Origin: Aplidium turbinatum
Lineage: Eukaryota; Chordata; Ascidiacea; Aplousobranchia; Polyclinidae
Direction: 5' to 3'
Assembly (NCBI GenBank): GCA_918807975.1
Contig: OU964920.1
Location: forward strand, 136,501-200,500
Length of the DNA: 64,000 nt
The notes below the pieces were generated by a model. That model was not told the DNA's origin and did no database searches. It saw only the letters and a program-made list of their open reading frames with translations. Every line of letters begins with the position of its first letter. Positions within the stretch are counted from its first letter, which is position 1. Shown piece by piece: positions 61,501-64,000 of this stretch. The position numbers were made by a program, and so were the translations under genes.

Positions 61501-62805
61501 GGAAAAAATTGTGAAAGGTTTGTATCGTTCCTGGTAACTTTGTTTGTGATCACGCACAATCCATTGTTACATCAAGGCTACGATTCTTTTAGATGCTCGA
61601 CTACTCTCGGTTACCATGGAGACGCAATAAAGAACACCTGCTTCTGTAAGTTTGTTGCTTTTGAAGAAAAACGCTGTAGAAGTATAACTGAGTTGCCCAC
61701 TTTGTAACGAACCGAGATAATCCTCTACAATCCTTTCTATAATTAAGAAAAGTAAATAAAATAAACCTACAAGATCAAGCAGCAACGGTTCAACTGTTTT
61801 GTAATTGAACAACCCATTTGAACCGTTCTTCACCTTGTTGCGCATAGTAGGCCTACCTACTCTTGTTGGTGAAATACTTTAATGGCAACAGCATTTCAAA
61901 ACCTGTCAACTTTTAATTATCGATCAAGGTAGCTTGTCTTATGTCAGTGAAATAGATTAAAATCCACCTCTGACTAGACAAAACTTTTGTGATTGACACT
62001 TCAAAAAGATCGTTTTTAGGCTAAACATAAAGAATTCTTTAATCTTTCTGTAAAATACCCGTGGCTTACTTTTGCTTGAAGCAGCTCAAAGTTGTCTTTC
62101 CTTGCTCGATTTTTATCATCGATATTTTCACCATCACAAAGACAGCATTCTTTCACGTGTTTCCTGTTGAGCGGCCACAAACGTAAATATTGGTGGCAAT
62201 CTCACATTCAAGTCGCTACCAAGACAGGCATGGGTGCGCCTCAACCGTCTCCTTACGGGCGTCAGGCTTTTCCGCTCAACCATGCATTAATGGGGAATGG
62301 CCTCTTCCTCCTCCTGTGAATGTGGTGCCGAGGAACAGACCGCAGACCACACCATCAATGACTGTACCATCTTCAAGCCACCTAACGGAGTGGAAGGTCT
62401 GCGTGTCATGGATGATGAAACGAAAGACTGGCTGCTCTCCAGTAGCCTTCCAGTGTAGCCAGGGAACATCGTAAATCTGGGGTGGTAAAAAGAAAGACCC
62501 TCGGCCCCAGAAGCTCACACGACGACGACGATTCAAGTCGCGCAGAATCTCTGAATATTGAATAGCATCATTGAGAGATGGGTAATGTTTTGCACAGTTG
62601 CAAAAACTTTAGTTACAACTTCGTTGCATAAAGCAAGTTCAATTCAAATACCGCAGTTCTTTTTTTTGCAAATTTTAATAAAATAATAATTGATATAATC
62701 TAAACTTACAGTAGTTTATTTTCAGACAGCCTCGATGTTAAGTACGAATATCGCATCCCCCTTGATTCGTACGAATCTATAAACTTTGATACCTGCCCTC
62801 CAGAG
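28534..62805 (+). CDS. Attractin-like kelch/EGF/PSI protein, 17 exons, 3' end beyond window
   Basis: Spliced model of about 746 codons: signal peptide, EGF, six kelch blades, PSI/cysteine-rich modules, a further PSI-like module and two laminin-type EGFs, ending in the extracellular stretch that precedes the membrane segment of attractin. All 17 exon joins agree in phase and use GT-AG. Order and spacing match human attractin (for example CQDCAGRY, YGHAS...VHGG-type blades, CQCNGHS.C, FGDPTNG). Two domains of vertebrate attractin are not found: CUB after the first EGF and C-type lectin between the PSI modules. Family members act at the cell surface or are secreted (melanocortin signalling and myelination in mammals); the role here is inferred only. 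MEGF8 is the main alternative, but the single kelch set followed directly by PSI and laminin EGFs fits attractin better. Introns run from 75 bp to 8.9 kb and are full of repeats. Confidence 0.85.
29325..29419 (+). CDS. Attractin-like exon 2: EGF module
   Basis: Acceptor TTTTAG, donor GTAAGT, leaves phase 2. It reads KDCFNGVLVNGSCVCNPGF then AGNKCQDCAGRYM. The CVC..GF.G..CQ.C.GRY pattern is that of the first attractin EGF, which in vertebrates runs straight into a CUB domain. Confidence 0.85.
31253..31862 (-). mobile_element. Penelope-like element fragment with inverted hammerhead-bearing ends
   Basis: Inverted arms of ~70 bp (31253-31323 and 31792-31862; ACAAAAAATATAACATAATT / complement) flank a - strand frame (31807-31472). 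It reads LTRAGEHLNPN, TKSAIKKHIASC, ISRGRSDFQTKIMEALRIK and NNPSLNRQFLP. This SA...H...C....E and K.MEAL.I....P.LN pattern is the GIY-YIG endonuclease end of Penelope-like retroelements. The reverse transcriptase is missing. Confidence 0.75.
31791..31830 (+). ncRNA. Hammerhead ribozyme-like motif (right arm)
   Basis: CCTGATGAGGACAC-ACGTAC-GTGTCGAAAACGTTT: box CTGATGAG, a 5-bp stem II (GACAC/GTGTC), GAAA and a very short stem III. This is the layout described for Penelope-associated hammerheads. The partner in the left arm (31291-31325, complement) has TTGATGAG in place of CTGATGAG. Stem I is weak in both. Confidence 0.6.
32290..32756. repeat. 27-bp minisatellite, ~17 units
   Basis: The unit is GTGGAAACAGAGTTGCTCTTATCCACA with few changes (ACAGATTT, ACAAAG, CCCACAG). 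The period is a multiple of three, so several frames stay open on both strands; these frames are not genes. It lies in intron 2 of the attractin-like gene. GTGGA...TCCAC lets each unit form a small hairpin. Confidence 0.97.
32760..33246. other. Intronic sequence, no element recognised
   Basis: Open frame 32877-33245 on the - strand (122 codons) matches no family I know. There are no splice-consistent exons in phase with the attractin-like gene. Confidence 0.35.
33255..34673. mobile_element. hAT-type non-autonomous element, ~1.42 kb
   Basis: The left end CAGGGGTTTCAACCTTTTTT and the inverted right end CAAGGGATTTTAACTTGGG are both followed by CGCGACCC-type palindromic sequence (GACCC...GGGTCGCGAG). 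The flanking octamers GATTAAAC (33247-33254) and GATGAAAC (34673-34680) differ by one base. It contains a nested TTAA-flanked element. Confidence 0.75.
33845..34473. mobile_element. piggyBac-like MITE, 621 bp, TTAA-flanked
   Basis: TTAA at 33845-33848 and 34470-34473 bracket inverted ends CCCTATTCGGA / complement of CCCTATTCAGA. TTAA duplication and CCC ends are the piggyBac signature. A related GAATAGGGATTAA word lies internally near 34090. It is nested in the hAT relative at 33255-34673. Confidence 0.75.
34807..34870 (-). repeat. tRNA-derived SINE fragment
   Basis: On the complement: CCGCTCCGATAGCTCAGTTG (A-box end of the SINE at 48213) directly joined to the tail CCGAGGGTAAAGATTC. The middle of the SINE is deleted. 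Confidence 0.75.
34875..37200. other. Intron 2 sequence, little recognised
   Basis: No attractin-phase exon found. 35424-35717 (-) is a 97-codon open frame without assignment. Near 36300-36373, GGGCCC...CAACGGCCCTAATG resembles, inverted, the sequence at 21346-21420 and may be a hAT-type end. 36940-36975 holds three TGACGT words. No CUB-domain coding was seen. Confidence 0.4.
37205..37735 (+). repeat. Pyrimidine-rich ~20-24-bp degenerate minisatellite
   Basis: About 24 imperfect units of TCACATCTCTGCTCCTGT(TT). All three + frames are mostly open and give serine/leucine/histidine-rich peptides that are artefacts of the repeat. The motif CACATCTC..TCCTGT also makes up the array at 49.1-49.3 kb. 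Confidence 0.92.
38349..38392 (+). CDS. Attractin-like exon 3: 44-nt mini-exon (tentative)
   Basis: Acceptor ATTTTCAG and donor GTTTGT bracket 44 nt. Entered in phase 2 it reads IKEDEDTSHNRTEE and leaves in phase 1, exactly matching the TTGTAG acceptor of exon 4. Its content is acidic and unlike any attractin domain. Skipping it and using the alternative acceptor at 38637 of exon 4 is also in frame. Confidence 0.4.
38607..38763 (+). CDS. Attractin-like exon 4: start of kelch propeller
   Basis: Reads VTSCSGLWCSYNWESMMSQG, then RASAGIALIEEDLFVFGGKM and ends EFLK. The W...RA...a......FGGkM layout is attractin's first kelch blade. Start 38607 (after TTGTAG) pairs with the mini-exon; 38638 (after GTGCAG) pairs directly with exon 2. 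Donor GTAAGT. Confidence 0.78.
38770..42515 (+). other. Intron 4 (3.8 kb), no recognised element
   Basis: Mostly AT-rich unique-looking sequence with many short open frames. The only longer frame that stands out is on the - strand at 41263-41535. CCTAACCCTAACCC at about 41588 is a two-unit coincidence, not a telomere array. Confidence 0.5.
41263..41535 (-). other. 90-codon intronic open frame, unknown
   Basis: Starts MATEKRFSLSGFVKRG, continues with KVGIKTSSGFFIKYASIALK and KKFEVSCRKVSYGITM, and ends in acidic ESSQEED. Composition is protein-like, with alternating hydrophobic residues and an acidic tail, and the local DNA is less AT-rich. I recognise no family. It could be a small antisense gene or a transposon leftover. 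41047-41247 (-) follows in another frame. Confidence 0.3.
42519..42609 (+). CDS. Attractin-like exon 5: kelch
   Basis: Acceptor TTCAACAG, donor GTGCGG, leaves phase 0. Reads LNTSSKEWESLADVGESPLM then RHSHTMVAWK. The YD...W.......P..R..H... blade strand order continues exon 4 without a gap. Confidence 0.88.
42763..43012 (+). CDS. Attractin-like exon 6: kelch
   Basis: Acceptor TTGGTAG, donor GTAAGT, leaves phase 1. It contains LLLHGGAFANNTITNELWEF, QWRLLLDNST, IGHSSHVTSYRNGTEVMLLF and VFQFDL. This is equivalent to attractin's MYGGK..NVTNELRVF...VVGHSAH.V region, including the insert-bearing blade that ends in YDLD/FDLG. Confidence 0.92.
43020..43615. other. Intron 6, no element recognised in first 600 bp
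   Basis: AT-rich sequence between exon 6 and a LINE tail, with no splice-consistent exon and no transposon border seen. Confidence 0.4.
43615..43930 (-). pseudogene. LINE C-terminal fragment (KVEGKRKRGRQ type)
   Basis: From 43902 leftward: KVLKLLGHTKRSQFG, GKVEGKRKRGRQPKRWQDNI, QSWTGLNLTTLGELAQNR and a final GGDDD running into a (GAT)n tail. This GkveGkR.RGRp..rW.Ddi..WTGl pattern is the common C-terminus of RTE-type LINEs. It is 5'-truncated and lies in intron 6. Confidence 0.85.
44060..47875 (+). pseudogene. APE-type non-LTR retrotransposon (LINE), near full length but decayed
   Basis: In order: start of an endonuclease domain (TILQLNTE near 44210, QETHC near 44320, GDFNC near 44545, RWGTGTNPDLAFA near 44666-44705); reverse transcriptase blocks TRKAPGPN near 45330, REQAGFRRGRS near 45600, VFLDLTAAYDSVWH near 46375, NGVLQGSVLALLL near 46565 and YAFADGLA near 46650 (the FADD-type catalytic motif reads FADG); and a C-terminal finger KMAPSAICECG near 47570, ending about 47715. 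The tail is (GAA)n at about 47845. Many frame breaks; it is a fossil in intron 6. The clade is not certain. Confidence 0.85.
45663..46205 (-). mobile_element. Inverted copy of the same LINE's 3' end inside its reverse transcriptase
   Basis: The complement reads RKAWVRLNRLRTGVGLFRFN, KWGMAPSAICECGMEEQTVD, NCAIYHEPNGVRGLRELDDE and WLLDTCPNI, then a GAAGAAGAAG tail at its left edge. This matches the + strand 3' end at 47.38-47.86 kb almost residue for residue and is less decayed. It interrupts the reverse transcriptase between the GFRRGRS and FLDLTAAYD blocks. Confidence 0.85.
48015..48180 (+). CDS. Attractin-like exon 7: kelch
   Basis: Acceptor AAACCAG, donor GTAAGT, leaves phase 2. Reads ANRQWKPLSTNGALPIGTYG, HASALDPDINAVFIHGGF and HLYKYDVEKMSW. 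It is a full blade with GHAS, HGG and YDV...W, and is closely parallel to attractin's QGGYGHSS...VHGGY...LYRYDV segment. Confidence 0.92.
48213..48535 (+). repeat. tRNA-derived SINE, ~320 bp, complete
   Basis: Starts CCGCTCCGATAGCTCAGTTG (A box TAGCTCAGTTGG) with B box GGTTCGACTC about 70 bp on. A ~200-bp body (TTTCCCGGCAACAAGACTTC) follows, then a tail GGATAAAGATTCAATCAATC. Pol III promoter boxes and a non-tRNA body define a SINE rather than a working tRNA. Fragments of the same family lie at 14580, 34807 and 52.86-55.55 kb. It inserted just 33 bp past the exon 7 donor. Confidence 0.9.
49095..49312 (+). repeat. ~16-bp degenerate minisatellite (CCCACATCTCCTGT)
   Basis: About 13-14 units of (C)CCACATCTCCTGTC. 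It lies in intron 7 of the attractin-like gene. The short open frames here are repeat artefacts. The motif resembles the intron 2 array at 37.2-37.7 kb. Confidence 0.9.
49471..49794 (+). CDS. Attractin-like exon 8: kelch
   Basis: Acceptor GTTTTAG, donor GTAGAG, leaves phase 2. It contains YLHTMSIIAGSLYLFGGKG, TTAFDI, MEWKIVPEDLL and SPRYGHSAELLS. An acidic insert (KIIDQVDPDNDGNSDG) sits between AFDI and the W strand where vertebrate attractin has AYDIACDRW. The frame is open throughout, so I keep it as one exon, although GTAAAT at 49622 could be an alternative donor. Confidence 0.85.
50324..50388 (+). CDS. Attractin-like exon 9: last kelch strand
   Basis: Acceptor CTTGTAG, donor GTTAGA, leaves phase 1. 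Encodes RTMLIYGGYDGTMKNDAITF, matching attractin's STMYVFGGFNSLLLSDILVF that closes the propeller. Confidence 0.85.
50795..50850 (+). ncRNA. Hammerhead-like motif (degenerate)
   Basis: TTCATGACGTCAAGAAGACG then TGAAACGTTG: a CATGA box (CTGATGA expected), perfect CGTC/GACG stem II and GAAA. The inverted AACGTTTCTTGTGTCGTC follows at 50843. It is probably another Penelope-type remnant. Activity is unlikely. Confidence 0.35.
50990..51510. repeat. 14-bp minisatellite (GACATGATGTACAT), ~36 units
   Basis: Near-perfect in the centre (51060-51250), more varied at both ends (TATAT, CACGATG, CATTATG). Three - strand frames are open throughout and give CHVHHVMYIMS-type repeats that are not proteins. 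The unit is rich in CATG and TGTACA palindromes. It lies in intron 9. Confidence 0.97.
51514..51594. repeat. 81-bp inverted-end insert (CAGGGA...TCCCTG)
   Basis: Starts CAGGGACCTCAGAATACCAG and ends CTTCAGAAATCCCTG. The core is a repeat of ATACCAG(TA/AT). The flanks GTATATA / TATATAT are ambiguous because it sits in the minisatellite. It could be a minimal hAT-type MITE or expanded local sequence. Confidence 0.45.
51606..51720 (-). repeat. Single unit of the hammerhead repeat family
   Basis: Shares AATCAAATATAGTTATTACT, AACAGCCTGTTTCACC-type sequence and CTTATTCAAATAGA with the tandem units at 60.17-60.40 kb. A second GATGAAACAGGCTGTCAAA at 51702-51721 forms an inverted pair with TTTGACAGCCTGTTTCA at 51647-51663. 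Confidence 0.75.
51644..51688 (-). ncRNA. Hammerhead ribozyme
   Basis: On the complement: ACCTT (stem I) - CTGATGA - TCCTCTTTTTAGGT (stem II) - GAAA - minimal stem III ACA-GGC-TGT - C17 (GUC cleavage triplet) - AAAGGT (stem I, one bulged A). All conserved core bases are present. The very short stem III is typical of Penelope and retrozyme hammerheads, which are thought to act best as dimers. Confidence 0.7.
52025..52161 (+). CDS. Attractin-like exon 10: cysteine-rich/PSI
   Basis: Acceptor GTTACAG, donor GTGCAA, leaves phase 0. Reads MCHAICASFGNCDDCRSSAC, then SCCYDDF and CFYSNASSCDDQ. The spacing C...C......C..C....C..C follows attractin's PSI module after the propeller. Confidence 0.82.
52289..52412 (+). 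CDS. Attractin-like exon 11: PSI
   Basis: Reads SCDENSRKVRYCAQMQTCDA then CQWSGCWWDEAESFCGVEK, leaving phase 1 at GTAAAA. This equals attractin's [20 protein letters not shown] segment. The acceptor (AAATAG) has a weak pyrimidine tract, so the exact start is uncertain. In vertebrates the C-type lectin domain begins just after this point. Confidence 0.8.
52912..53715. mobile_element. Fold-back element, 804 bp, TA-flanked, ~330-bp inverted arms
   Basis: The ends GGGTGGCTCGTTTTTGAA / complement are flanked by TA (52910-52911, 53716-53717). The arms stay about 90% complementary for roughly 330 bp, leaving a unique centre of ~150 bp. It has no coding capacity. A TA target suggests Tc1/mariner mobilisation. 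It interrupts the SINE copy. Confidence 0.9.
53862..55440. mobile_element. hAT-type element carrying a mariner, 1.58 kb
   Basis: The ends CAGTAGCGCACCCAG / complement of CTATAGCGCACCCAG are both followed by G-rich subterminal runs. The 8-bp duplication ATTAGGTG is exact (53854-53861, 55441-55448). It sits in the middle of the reversed SINE. The transposase inside is of mariner type, so I read this as a mariner nested in a non-autonomous hAT. Confidence 0.78.
54170..55282 (+). pseudogene. Tc1/mariner-family transposase (DD37D-like), decayed
   Basis: The N-terminal helix-turn-helix starts near 54257 (KRMAIVELFKSGKLRSDICK). The catalytic core shows LVFCDEKKFD (first D, 54583), QDSAPSHGAKRAQNW (second D, about 54872) and SPYLKPLDFGIW (third D, about 54985). 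There are 37 residues between the second and third D, as in maT-type mariners. Several frame breaks and stops. Imperfect inverted ends (TCATCAATA.TTTA.CGTT.CAA) are near 54181 and 55275. Confidence 0.8.
55736..55921 (+). CDS. Attractin-like exon 12: PSI
   Basis: Acceptor TTGTTCAG, donor GTAAGT, phases 1 to 1. Contains GHCQKSCLDASACVECAEQP, ECIWCESTSSCF and FPYGGCSSYVS. This matches the attractin PSI that lies after the lectin domain (CALRTACGDC...CMWCS...FPFGQC). Joining exon 11 to 12 in frame leaves no room for a lectin domain. Confidence 0.9.
56051..59543. repeat. 30-bp minisatellite, ~105 units, amplified from an intron-exon boundary
   Basis: The unit is ATTGATGTATTTCAATTGAC followed by AGTTGTCATG. 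Common variants are TATCTCAATTG, TTTCAATTAAC, GTTCAATAGAC, TTTGAATTG and CTTGATTG, often in ordered blocks. The period is ten codons, so long frames stay open on both strands (MIDVFQLTVV, NHDNCQLKYI); these are not proteins. The last unit provides TATTTCAG and the first 14 coding bases of exon 13. Two identical ~134-bp spacers interrupt the array. Confidence 0.97.
57621..57754. repeat. Non-satellite spacer, copy 1 (second copy 58090-58223)
   Basis: TACTGAAAAGTTTGGGTGTT...TGACGTTTGATGTATG is identical to 58090-58223, 469 bp to the right, with the satellite units between also matching. This shows a block duplication of about 469 bp. The spacer includes TTCATCAGGAC and CATCTGATGAAATTGAAAG, weakly hammerhead-like. 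Confidence 0.9.
59529..59699 (+). CDS. Attractin-like exon 13: PSI-like, begins inside the minisatellite
   Basis: The acceptor TATTTCAG at 59521-59528 and the first 14 coding bases belong to the last 30-bp unit of the array. The exon reads FDSCHAHQSCDECFIDDKCG, then WCDFGSDTGYGSC and ends HFIDCP, phase 1 to 1. It parallels attractin's CTCSHCLEQPGCGWC...WSFIHCP. Donor GTAAAG. Confidence 0.88.
59700..60170. other. Intron 13, first part, no element recognised
   Basis: AT-rich sequence with short open frames only. Confidence 0.4.
60174..60405 (-). repeat. Tandem hammerhead repeat, two ~114-bp units
   Basis: Unit landmarks: TAAATCAAATATAGTTATTA, CTATCTGAATCCTTAACAGC, CATCAGAAG.GTCTTATTC and TATTATTTAATAATTTAATG. 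The first unit has a 5-bp duplication (CACCTTACC). The same family occurs once at 51.6 kb. Tandem short units each with a hammerhead match the described layout of metazoan retrozymes. Confidence 0.82.
60321..60366 (-). ncRNA. Hammerhead ribozyme (best-formed copy)
   Basis: On the complement: CCCTT (stem I) - CTGATGA - TCCGTTAAAGGT (stem II CC/GG with AT-rich loop) - GAAA - ACA-GGC-TGT minimal stem III - U17 (GUU) - AAGGA (stem I). Stem I AAGG/CCTT pairs without bulge, and every core base is present. The upstream copy at 60207-60254 differs by a 5-bp insert in stem II. Confidence 0.72.
60410..61000. other. Intron 13, second part, no element recognised
   Basis: AT-rich; a GTTACGCGATAAC-type word near 60905 and a short - strand frame (60646-60834) without assignment. 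Confidence 0.4.
61007..61150 (+). CDS. Attractin-like exon 14: laminin-type EGF 1
   Basis: Acceptor GTTTCAG, donor GTAACC. Encodes ACQCNGHSTCSPDRPDRC, VNCDVGTTGPTCDHC and FGDPTNGRNCS. This is a textbook laminin EGF, nearly identical in spacing to attractin CQCNGHSKC...GFYGDPTNGGKC. Confidence 0.93.
61427..61517 (+). CDS. Attractin-like exon 15: laminin-type EGF 2, first part
   Basis: Acceptor TTATCAG, donor GTTTGT, leaves phase 2. Encodes CECNNHATQCSNEGSCYCDV then KGIVGKNCER. It matches attractin's CKCNGHASLCNTNTGKCFC..KGVKGDEC. Confidence 0.92.
61593..61645 (+). CDS. Attractin-like exon 16: laminin-type EGF 2, second part
   Basis: Acceptor CTTTTAG, donor GTAAGT. Encodes CSTTLGYHGDAIKNTCFY, completing the EGF (attractin CEVENRYQGNPLRGTCYY). 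The intron before it is only 75 bp. Confidence 0.9.
61650..62190. other. Intron 16, no element recognised
   Basis: No coding or repeat borders recognised before the LINE fragment at 62.19 kb. Confidence 0.4.
62190..62535 (+). pseudogene. LINE C-terminal finger fragment
   Basis: Across frames: WVRLNRLLTGVRLFRS, SSSCECGAEEQTADHTINDC, IFKPPNGVEGLRVMDDE and DWLLSS, then an ACGACGACGAC tail. It belongs to the same superfamily as the LINE at 44-47.9 kb (CECG.EEQT..H.I.NC). It lies in intron 16 of the attractin-like gene. Confidence 0.82.
62726..62805 (+). CDS. Attractin-like exon 17: post-EGF extracellular region
   Basis: Acceptor ATTTTCAG, donor GTAACA, leaves phase 0. Encodes YSLDVKYEYRIPLDSYESIN then FDTCPPE, matching attractin YTLLIDYQFTFSL...YTAINFVATPDE. 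No further exon is seen to 64000, so the membrane segment and tail lie outside. Confidence 0.85.
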
Positions 62806-63276
62806 GTAACATCTTCTTTTTATTAACTTTGAGCATCAGAGCACAAGTACAAACCTCGCTTGGACGTTTGTTGACATAAGACATACGAACAATGTGTAGA
62901 ATCCAATAAGTTTGCTTACATTTATTGTTTGGTAACAAAATAAAAATTTGCAACTAAAGTGCGGTGGTAAGCAAGGAATGTGTTTGATAGGTTATTCTCA
63001 AAGGTGGTTTATTATCAAGTAAATAGGTACACTACTACAAGCCATGTGACGAAGTTATATTCAATGAAACATTTCATGTATAAGAATCTTATCTCTTGGT
63101 CAACAATAAATTTAAGCCAAGAATTTTAGTGTATTGACCACTTTATGTCGCTCGTCATCCTGAACTTCGTTGTTTGACAAGGAAGGCACTTTAACATGCA
63201 GATATCCAATCCATGGACTTCTGTCCAATCCAACCACGAACCAATGAGATGATACGTTATCTGTCCAATTGTGACC

Positions 63277-63866
63277 ATTCCAGCATTCAGCCAGAGAATT
63301 ACATGTAATTATTACTTTGAACCTTGTTTGTTAATTACAGAAGAAAAAAGAGATATAGCAGAGGTGGGAATCAAACCCACGTCAATGTAATGACTACCAC
63401 CGCCCTAACCCAATGCGCCAAGTCAACCGATGGCAAAGCATTAGTTTAATTTAGCTAGAATTTGCATTTTTCCTTTATTCTTCTTAGACGCAACCTTGAT
63501 GACGTCATGAACAGCGTAGCTTCTGATTGGTTCGTGGTTTATTAGAAATCTGCTTGCTAAAGTGCCTACCGTTTGACAAGGTAGGCACTTTAACATGAAG
63601 ATATCCAATTTAACCACACTGTTCGTGACGTCATCAAGGTTGCGTTTCTAGAAAGAACAAAGAAAAAAGCAAATAGTAGCTCAATTAAATCATCGGCTTG
63701 CCATCGGCTGACTTCGGCGCCGAGGGTTAAGGCGATGGTAGTTACTTCATTGACGTAGGTTTGATTCCCACCACTGCTATTGCTCTTTTTTCTTCTGTAA
63801 TTACCAAAAAAAGTTCAAAGTAATAATCAACTCTCTGGCTGAATGCTGGAATCATAGACTCCTCAA
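63277..63866. repeat. ~590-bp palindrome with a SINE family 2 copy in each arm
   Basis: Arms of about 280 bp: ATTCCAGCATTCAGCCAGAG at 63278 is mirrored by CTCTCTGGCTGAATGCTGGA at 63832. AGGTGGGAATCAAACCCACG mirrors GTAGGTTTGATTCCCACCAC, and CGCAACCTTGATGACGTCAT mirrors ATGACGTCAAGG-type sequence. The centre (~63560-63595) is AAAGTGCCTACCGTTTGACA and GGTAGGCACTTT. Each arm has tRNA-like A and B boxes. Confidence 0.88.
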
Positions 63867-64000
63867 GTAAAGGACTGGAATGTTGCGATCTCGGGGTTTG
63901 TAACTTGAGTCTGAAGGATTAACGAGTTCTGGGCTGAAATGACTTCTAGAGAAGCTAGAAACACAATCTTGGATTCCATATTAGGGTTTTTGAGGATGGC

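Noticed and set aside
28534-62805. MEGF8 as the identity of the host gene
   Set aside because: MEGF8 has two kelch sets separated by EGF and PSI modules. Here a single six-blade set runs into PSI modules and two laminin EGFs with close residue-level likeness to attractin.

Overview
The window is eukaryotic and almost certainly from a marine invertebrate animal. It is AT-rich, has spliced genes with GT-AG introns, tRNA-derived SINEs, APE-type LINEs, a Penelope-like fragment, and many DNA transposons (hAT, ISL2EU-like, P-like, piggyBac-like, Tc1/mariner). Scattered TAGGCCTA/GTAGGCTAC words are also conspicuous. I cannot fix the phylum from sequence alone; a tunicate or another deuterostome would fit the gene content.

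Layout. 1-6.6 kb is intergenic repeat: a ~430-bp tandem repeat family, two hAT MITEs with exact 8-bp target duplications, a fold-back element split by a 1000-bp TA-flanked element, and a 1025-bp hAT relative. 6.8-12.8 kb is a ~6-kb ISL2EU-like DNA transposon with two convergent genes: a SWIM/YqaJ nuclease gene (+) and a THAP plus DDE transposase gene (-). Both carry lesions, and its middle has been invaded by a hammerhead-like tandem repeat. 15.4-20.3 kb is a large hAT element containing a P-type THAP transposase fossil (-) and a long palindrome. 21.0-23.3 kb is another hAT element. 24-27.3 kb holds LINE 3' ends and a second tRNA-like SINE family.

The only host gene I can support runs on + from 28.5 kb past the last exon at 62.8 kb. 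It is an attractin-like secreted or membrane protein: signal peptide, EGF, six kelch blades, PSI/cysteine-rich modules and laminin-type EGFs. I place 17 coding exons whose splice phases all agree. Its transmembrane and cytoplasmic part would lie to the right. The CUB domain and the C-type lectin domain of vertebrate attractin are not found between the exons where they should sit.

The introns of this gene are crowded. They hold five minisatellites (27, ~22, ~16, 14 and 30 bp), a LINE with an inverted copy of its own 3' end, nested SINE/hAT/mariner/fold-back insertions, a Penelope-like GIY-YIG fragment bracketed by inverted hammerhead motifs, and short tandem repeats with well-formed hammerhead ribozymes. 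The most striking point is the 3.5-kb array of 30-bp units at 56.05-59.54 kb. Its last unit supplies the 3' splice site and first codons of exon 13, so the array looks like an amplified intron-exon boundary.
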